Part shown: piece by piece, positions 58,465 to 64,000 of the stretch | How positions within the stretch are numbered: position 1 is the stretch's first letter | Layout of the letters: every line of letters begins with the position of its first letter | NCBI GenBank assembly: GCA_013400115.1 | Contig: VXBP01001155.1 | Location: 372,001 to 436,000, forward strand | From: Rhinopomastus cyanomelas | Lineage: Eukaryota > Chordata > Aves > Bucerotiformes > Rhinopomastidae | Direction: 5' to 3' | DNA: 64,000 bases | Translations under genes and position numbers: made by a program | The notes under the pieces: model-generated | What the model was told of the DNA's origin: nothing | The model's input: only the letters and a program-made list of their open reading frames with translations | The model's database searches: none

Positions 58465-59440
58465 ACAACTTGATGTCCATGAGGAGTCCAGCAAGGAATG
58501 CTCTTTCTCAGGGGTTAGTGTTTGGAGAAGTGCTTTAATGTCCTTTTTGGGAAAGATGCAATGGCAGCCTCAGCAAGTTTATGGATGACACCAAGCTGTG
58601 TGGTGTGGTAAACACATCTTAGGGAAGGGATGTTATCCAGAAGGACCTTGGCAGGATTGAGAGATGGGCAAACCTTGCAAAGTTCAACAAGGCCAAGTGC
58701 AAGGTCCTTCACCCGGGGTGAAAACAATCACAAGCACAAATATAGGCTGGATGATTAGTGGATAAAGAGCAGCCTGGTAGGTATTGGTGGATGAAAATCT
58801 GAACATGAGCCTGCATTATATGCTTTCAGCCCAGAAAGCAAATCACATGCTGGTCAGCATCAAGAGAAGCATGGTCAGCAGGTCAGGTGAGGTGATTCTG
58901 CCTCTCTACTCTGGTCTTGTGAGACCCCACTTGGAGTACTGCATCCAGCTCTGGAGACCCCAACATAGAAAGGACATAAGCCTGTTGAAGCAGATCAAGA
59001 GGAAGGCCACAAAAATGATCAGAGGGATAGAGCATCTCTGTTATGAGGATAGACTGTGAGAGTTGGAGTTGTTCAGCCTTGATAAGAGAAGGTTCTGGGG
59101 AGAACTTAAAGCAGTCTTCCAGTACTTAAAGTACAGAAAAGATGGGGAGGGGCTCTTTATGAGGAGGCATATTGATAAGACAAGAGATAATGTTTTTAAA
59201 CTGAAAAAGGGTAGATTTAGATTAGGTATAAGTAAGACATTTCACAATGAGGGTGGCAAGACACTCCAACAGATAGTCCAGAGAACTTGTGGATGCCCCT
59301 CCCTGGAACTGTTCAAAGCCAGGCTGGATGGGGCTCTGAGCAACCCAGTCTAGTGGGAGGTGTCCCTGCCTTTGGCAAAAGGTCAAAACTAAATGATCTT
59401 CAATGTCCCTTCCAACCAAAGCCATATAGTTGGATGCTTT
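58465..59440 (+). mobile_element. Old CR1 copy, about 1 kb, distinct subfamily
   Basis: Diverged plus-strand CR1 from the RT region (CAGCAAGTTTATGGATGACA, corresponding to FADDTKL with A replaced by M) to its 3' end (ATCTTCAATGTCCCTTCCAACC). It includes CATCAAGAGAAGCATGGTCAG, GTGAGACCCCACTTGGAG and AGGCTGGATGGGGCTCTGAG, which mark a separate lineage from the CCAATCCC group. The tail octamers are decayed. Confidence 0.9.
58784..59353 (+). pseudogene. CR1 ORF2 C-terminal remnant
   Basis: Two same-element frames, 58784-59059 and 59063-59353, separated by a single TGA. They read SGLVRPHLEYCIQLWRPQH, KATKMIRGIEHLCYEDRL, then MELFSLDKRRFWGELKAV, and end in LELFKARLDGALSNPV. This is the domain after the reverse transcriptase of an older CR1. 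A stop and substitutions show it is dead. Confidence 0.85.
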
Positions 59441-60755
59441 TGAATCACAAGCTCCTTGGATACAAATGCAGCTGCCATCCATCAGGATAAGAGAATTAAA
59501 TTTTGCAAAAGCTGGAGATGCAACATCCCACTGGATCTGAATATTAATTACTTTTGGAGACTGTAACACCATGTACAGTGATCATGAAAGAAGTCCAGAT
59601 AACACATGGGTGCTTATGTTTTTACAATAGATGTTCACAGGAAGTAGCATTCACATAACCCAGATGACACTGTTTAGCATTCCCTAAGGACCTGCTGTTC
59701 TTTTAATAGATAGAACTGATCAGAAATTTTCTGCTGAAGCAAAATTTGCTGAAAAATGCCAGTTGGTTGATTGTGAAATATTTCATTAAAAACAGCTTGG
59801 ATTTGATAAAGTTTTACTGAATCCAAGGCAACTTTCCAAGAGAAACTGTGTTTCTGGCAGGCCTACCTCAGTCCTGGGAACTCTGTAAGCTACAGTATGG
59901 CCAGCCTGAAGGCAGGAGTCCCAAATGGGTCTGCGTCATGGCTAGGGATGCTGGAAAGCTTCAGGGCCCCCCAGTAGAAATGAGCCTGGATATGCTCCAA
60001 ACAGAGATGAGCCTGGATTTGTCCCAGCTTGGGAACTCCCTAAAGCTACCAGAATTAGTTACAGGATGTGGCAAATCTCTAGAAGTTTGAAATTTAGATA
60101 ATTTCTACTATGGATTAAAACAAAAATAAAGATAAGATTCTTCTTTTACAAACGTTCTATTGAAAGCTGTGTTGCAAATAACTTAAATGAGCACAGAGTT
60201 TAAGCTTACTGGTCAAATCTTCATTGATTTTTAGTGGATAGAGGATTAGGCTCTAAATGCTGTAAAACTAAATCATCAAAGTTCAAAACATGGCCCATGG
60301 GTCAGATTTGGCAGAAAAATTACTTCCATCTGGCCCAATCACTTGTTCCTGCAGTGAAGGGGGAGCAAGTGTTCAGGCAGCTGACATAGTTCAATCAGTG
60401 AAACATTTTCTGACCCTGCACAGGGTGTGCAGCTGTGGACCCTCTAGGTCTTCATGAGGGATGGGAGTGAGACTGGAGACAGTGGGATCCCTAGGGTACA
60501 ATGTAATCTCGATGGTTGCCACTGTTGGACTGTTCTACTCTCAGTCCTAGGTAGGCTTTTTCAGAGGTGCTTTCAGCTCAGAGTGATGTGCTGTGGCTCA
60601 CCTTCCTACCTGTTAAAGTCTGTCCAACAGCTGAATGCAAAGTTCACTGGAACATCAGGTTTTACTATGGCCACACACAGGAGCCATGAGTGATCTTGTT
60701 CCTACAGATTCATTTCTATTTCAATTACTTCTTCATGTCTTCATTTTGGTTTTGC

Positions 60756-60756
<1 letters not shown>
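59441..60756. other. Intergenic, nothing firm
   Basis: No CR1 or gene recognised. A repeated phrase GAGCCTGGAT occurs at about 59981 and 60010. The text near 60290-60335 (ATGGCCCATGGGTCAGATTT) faintly recalls old hAT-type repeats, but this is not supported enough to call. Confidence 0.35.

Positions 60757-60806
<50 letters not shown>
60757..60806. repeat. (TATC)n microsatellite
   Basis: Perfect tetramer run of 50 bases, 12.5 units. It lies about 45-60 bases before the recognisable start of the next CR1. Confidence 0.97.
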
Positions 60807-60831
60807 ATTTTGTATTTATTAGTTTGCTTAT

Positions 60832-61113
60832 TTGCAACAGTCAAGAATACTGTTTATTGGAAAGCCTCCCTTGGTGAGACATATCTACAGGCAAATGTCA
60901 GCAGCCTCACAGCTACAGGCCCTGGTTCTCATGGGGGATTTTAACTACCCTGATATTTGCTGGACGTCCTACTTAGCCAGCCAGCCACAGTCCAGGACGT
61001 TCCTCCAGTGCATTGGTGACATCTTCCTGATGCAAGTGGTGGAGGAGCCACTAGGACAGGAGCGCTGCTGGATCTTGTACTCACCAACAAGGAGGGTCTG
61101 GTTGAAGCAGTGA
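60832..61113 (+). pseudogene. CR1 ORF2 endonuclease C-terminal remnant
   Basis: Frame with SQLQALVLMGDFNYPDICW. GDFN (encoded 60934-60945) is a conserved motif of the AP-type endonuclease used to nick target DNA. The CR1 text begins at about residue 14. It continues with FLQCIGDIFLMQVVEEPLG and stops at 61111-61113; downstream frames are shifted. Most of the N-terminal endonuclease is missing by 5' truncation. Confidence 0.85.
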
Positions 61114-62480
61114 AGGTCGAGGGTAGACTTGGGCGCAGTGACCAGGAGATGGTGGAGTTCAGGGTCTCGTGTGGGAGGAATAGAATACCTTGCAGAATCA
61201 GAACCCTGGGCTTGAGTAGTGCCAACTTTGGACTTTCCAAGCGATGCTGGGGTAAATCCCATGGCACAGGGTACTGACAGGTAAAGGAGCCCAAGATGGT
61301 TGGTTAACATTCAAAGACCATTTATTTGAAGCCAAAGATCAGAGCATTCCAACAGGTAGGAAGTCAAGGAAGGGATACAGAAGCCCTGCGTGGTTAAACA
61401 GGGAGCTGCTGGGCAAACTCAAGAGGAAGGAACTCAAGTCTATAGGTCATGGAAGGAGGGGATGGCCACTTGTGTTGATTATAACGCTCTAGTTAGAGGC
61501 TGTAGTGATGCAACTAGGAAAACCAAAGTCTCCTTAGAATTAAACCTTGCAAGAGAGGTCAAGGGCAACAAAAAGGGCTTCTTCAAATACATTGCAGGTA
61601 AAACTAAACTTAGAGGCAGTGTAGGCACCCTGCTGAATAAGGTGGGTGCCCTGAAGACATAGAATACAGAGAAAACAGAGATACTCAACACTTTCTTTGA
61701 CTCTGTCTGTACTTCAAGGGGCTGTCTTGATATCAAGCCCCACATGGTCTAGCCTTGAGCTCTGTGGTGACAGGTTGGACTTGATGATCTATGAGGTCTC
61801 TTCCAACCTTGATAATACTGTGATACTGTGATACTGTGATACATTGCTGAGGCACCATAGGAAGCTGGGACAAAAGTGGAATTTTCCCTAGTTGATGAGA
61901 ACTGGAGTAGGTGTAAGTAGAGCAAACTGGACGTACACAAATCCATGGGCCCTGATGTCACTCACTGATGAGTGCTAATGGAGATGGCAAAAGTAATTGT
62001 TAGGCCACTCTCCATCATCTTTGCTTAGTCATGGGAATCAGGAGAGGTGCCTAGTGACTGGAGGATAGCAAATGTCACTCCAATCTTCAAAAAGGGTAAG
62101 AAGCAGGACTATAGCAGGTAGCTATAGACCGCTCAGCCTCACCTCCCTCCCCAGAAAGGTGATGGAACAATTTATCCTTGACTCTGTCTCTAGGCACAGC
62201 AAGAACAAGAGGTTATTATGGACAGTCAGCATGGCTTCACCAAAGGGAAGTCATGCTTGACCAACCTGATAGTCTGATAGTTGATGAACTTCTTCAATGG
62301 TGAGAGTGATGGAGCGCTGGAACAGGCTGCCTAGGAGTGTTGTGTAGTCTCCTTCTCTGGAGGCATTTAAAACCCTCCTGGATATGTTCCTGTGCAACTT
62401 GACCTAGGTGATCTTGCTGTGGCAGGGAGATCGGTCTATATGATCTTTCCAATACCTAACGTTCTGTGTTTTTTTGTGAT
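60855..62480 (+). mobile_element. CR1 with ORF2 endonuclease and RT N-terminus, internally deleted, nested insert
   Basis: Starts in the endonuclease domain and passes the linker (KGNKKGFFKYIAGKTKLRG, about 61561-61620). It is interrupted at 61748-61842 by a younger CR1 end, then resumes in the RT N-terminus (ARPLSIIFA; ANVTPIFKKGKK; LTSLPRKVMEQFILDS) to about 62280, and jumps to the 3' end at GAACTTCTTCAATGGTGAGA, finishing CTAACGTTCTGTG plus TTTTTTTGTGAT. The RT active site is lost in the jump. It is closely related to the copy at 53.6-56.4 kb. Confidence 0.93.
61748..61842 (+). mobile_element. Young CR1 3' end nested in the 60.9-kb CR1
   Basis: GTCTAGCCTTGAGCTCTGTG, GTGACAGGTTGGACTTGATG, CTATGAGGTCTCTTCCAACC, then ATAATACTGTGATACTGTGATACTGTGATA trimmed here to its octamer logic (ATACTGTG)3. 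Same subfamily as 50740-51103. A short ACAT before and after may be the target duplication. Confidence 0.9.
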
Positions 62481-63818
62481 CTTAAAGCAACTGTTGATTC
62501 CTTCAGGAGTACTGTCCTATGGTTATTAACTCCTTCCCAGAAATGAGATTGCTCAGTTCTTTCTTTTTCTGCAATACTCAGAGACTGTAAGGCAAAAATT
62601 CAGATGCTGAGAAAAGGATTTTGTTACAAAATTTGTACAATTAAATAGAAAATATGTGAATGTCACCAAGAAGAATACTTTACGTGTCTAAAACCCAGCT
62701 AATATAGCTGGATTTTTCAGTGTGTTAATGGATTGGATATTCACCTCTTGTTTGTTTAAGTAGGGAGGACTATTTCAAGTAAAGGAATCATCCAATTTCA
62801 GCATGGAATAATTTTCAGTAGACCTTGATCTCAGGAGTTCTACAGGTCTGAAACAATGTGAGTCTATGAATATAAGCACTGGAATATATAGAGCCTGTGA
62901 ATCACAGGTTAATTCTGATTGGAAGAAACTTCAGGAAGTCCATAAGAAGGTGGTTTCTTTCCCTTCAAAACATTGCAGATTTTAATTTTTCTTGGATGAG
63001 TACCTGATTAGATTGATCAGTGTACAAAATGTTAGGGACAGGTGATGGATGAGAATCAAGACACAATCTGCTGGAAAAAAAGACCAAACTCTGAAGACAG
63101 TCAAATACTGCAACAGGAACTCAGAGAAGCTGAGAAATCTTTGTCCTGGGAGATACTGAAAAATTGACTGGGGAAGGCCCTAATTTCCTGGCCATGTTTT
63201 GAAGATGTGGTTAAACTAAAGACTTCTAGATGTTCCTTCCATCTTGCTGAGTTCTGCAATTTTGACAGACTCTTTGAAAATACCTCTTCCATAAACATAT
63301 TAACTTAAACAGTAATTAGTTAAAAGATGCATAAACAAAAATAACATAATGTGAAGGACGATGTTGCCAAATTGCAACACATCAATGAGCAACAACTCAT
63401 CAGGAGTAGATAATATGATTAAGAAGTGCTTACACTGACAAGGTGACAAGGAAAAACATAGTCAAAATCTTTGGACCGTCGTAATCTGTCATTCAAGAAT
63501 GTCACCGATAATTTCTGTTAGCACCTGTCTGCTTGAGAAAGTGTGTAATCTTCTCTATAGTGGTGTAACTGTTTCCATAACAATTAAGTGGACAAAATAA
63601 TTAAGTAACACAAAACAATTTTTCATAAAGTCAGCTACATATCTTTGGAGACAAAGCAGAAATGAAAAAAGAAAATCATGGTAGAACAGTTAAATTCCCC
63701 ACAAAGAGTGACGGTGAAATACTTACCATAGGAAAACATTTTCCTGATAACAAAGATATCTTTCAAAAACAAATCATGGAAGGCAGAAATTAGTACAAAC
63801 TGACAAAATGCCAGTAGA
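62481..63818. other. Intergenic, nothing recognised
   Basis: AT-rich, with no gene or repeat recognised. Confidence 0.45.
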
Positions 63819-64000
63819 TGTTGTGGTTTGAATTTGAGTGGGTTTCTTGTCTGAGGCATTGGGAAGTAGCTATGGCAACCAGACCAAATTCTTGCAACTC
63901 TGCAAACTGGTACAACTGGTTTAGACCCCCCTGTTTGCAGTTTCCTGCTTCTTCTTCACTTCTCTTTTTTCTTTGTTTGGAGAGCAATGATATGTCACTG
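63819..64000 (+). mobile_element. Second copy of the putative LTR family, cut by the window end
   Basis: TGTTGTGGTTTGAATTTGAG, GTGGGTTTCTTGTCTGAGG, GGGAAGTAGCTATGGCAACC, CAACTGGTTTAGAC and TTCTTCTTCACTTCTC line up with 14342-14500 in the same orientation. On the opposite strand both copies translate with the shared phrase VAIATSQ and RQETH. Diverged by perhaps 30 percent from the other copy. Confidence 0.4.

Noticed and set aside
60290..60345. A hAT transposon relic
   Set aside because: Only a faint likeness in a few words (TGGCCCATGGGTCAGATTTGG); no inverted repeat ends or transposase remains.
14342..64000. The two LTR-like copies as ends of one provirus
   Set aside because: They are about 49 kb apart, quite diverged, and the space between contains ordinary DNA and CR1s with no retroviral genes.

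Overview
This window looks like bird genomic DNA that is gene-poor and rich in repeats. It is AT-rich and CpG-poor, and about two dozen fragments of CR1 non-LTR retrotransposons are scattered through it on both strands. Many end in the typical CR1 octamer tails (variants of ATTCTATG, ATTCTGTG and ATACTGTG). By hand count, CR1 covers roughly a fifth of the 64 kb. That is high for a bird and best matches what is known of Piciformes (woodpeckers, toucans and allies). The order is an inference and the species cannot be read from the sequence.

Layout: positions 1-1515 read as the last intron of a plus-strand gene, with a CpG-rich patch near 60-375. A terminal coding exon follows at 1516-1647. It encodes a 43-residue hydrophobic, cysteine-rich C-terminus that I recognise as the tail anchor of an RNF144-type RBR E3 ubiquitin ligase, most likely RNF144B. 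The 3' UTR follows, with several possible poly(A) signals. From about 4 kb to the end I find no host protein-coding gene. The region is intergenic DNA with CR1 copies of several ages, an ancient MIR-like relic (5.1-5.3 kb), a putative LTR family seen twice (14.3 kb and cut by the window end at 63.8 kb) and simple repeats, including a long TTTCCC-type tract at 47.2-47.5 kb.

The densest CR1 zone is 50.7-62.5 kb. It holds a long but internally deleted CR1 (53.6-56.4 kb) with a broken ORF1 that keeps an esterase-like GDS motif, an older CR1 at 58.5-59.4 kb, and another internally deleted CR1 (60.9-62.5 kb) with an endonuclease GDFN motif. Three CR1 copies have been entered by younger CR1s or sit in older CR1 tails, and a fourth CR1 (57.6-58.4 kb) has been entered by a short tRNA-headed, CR1-tailed element. 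That last element, at 57737-57897 on the minus strand, has recognisable A and B boxes, a lysine-tRNA-like anticodon arm, a CR1 3' end and a probable 6-bp target duplication. It is the most interesting object in the window, because tRNA-derived SINEs are rare in birds.

Assembly notes: single N bases at 47332, 56264 and 56341 mark suspicious joins. Around 56264-56341 the sequence repeats nearby pieces, including 35 bases identical to unique sequence at 57539-57573, which looks like a gap-filling error.
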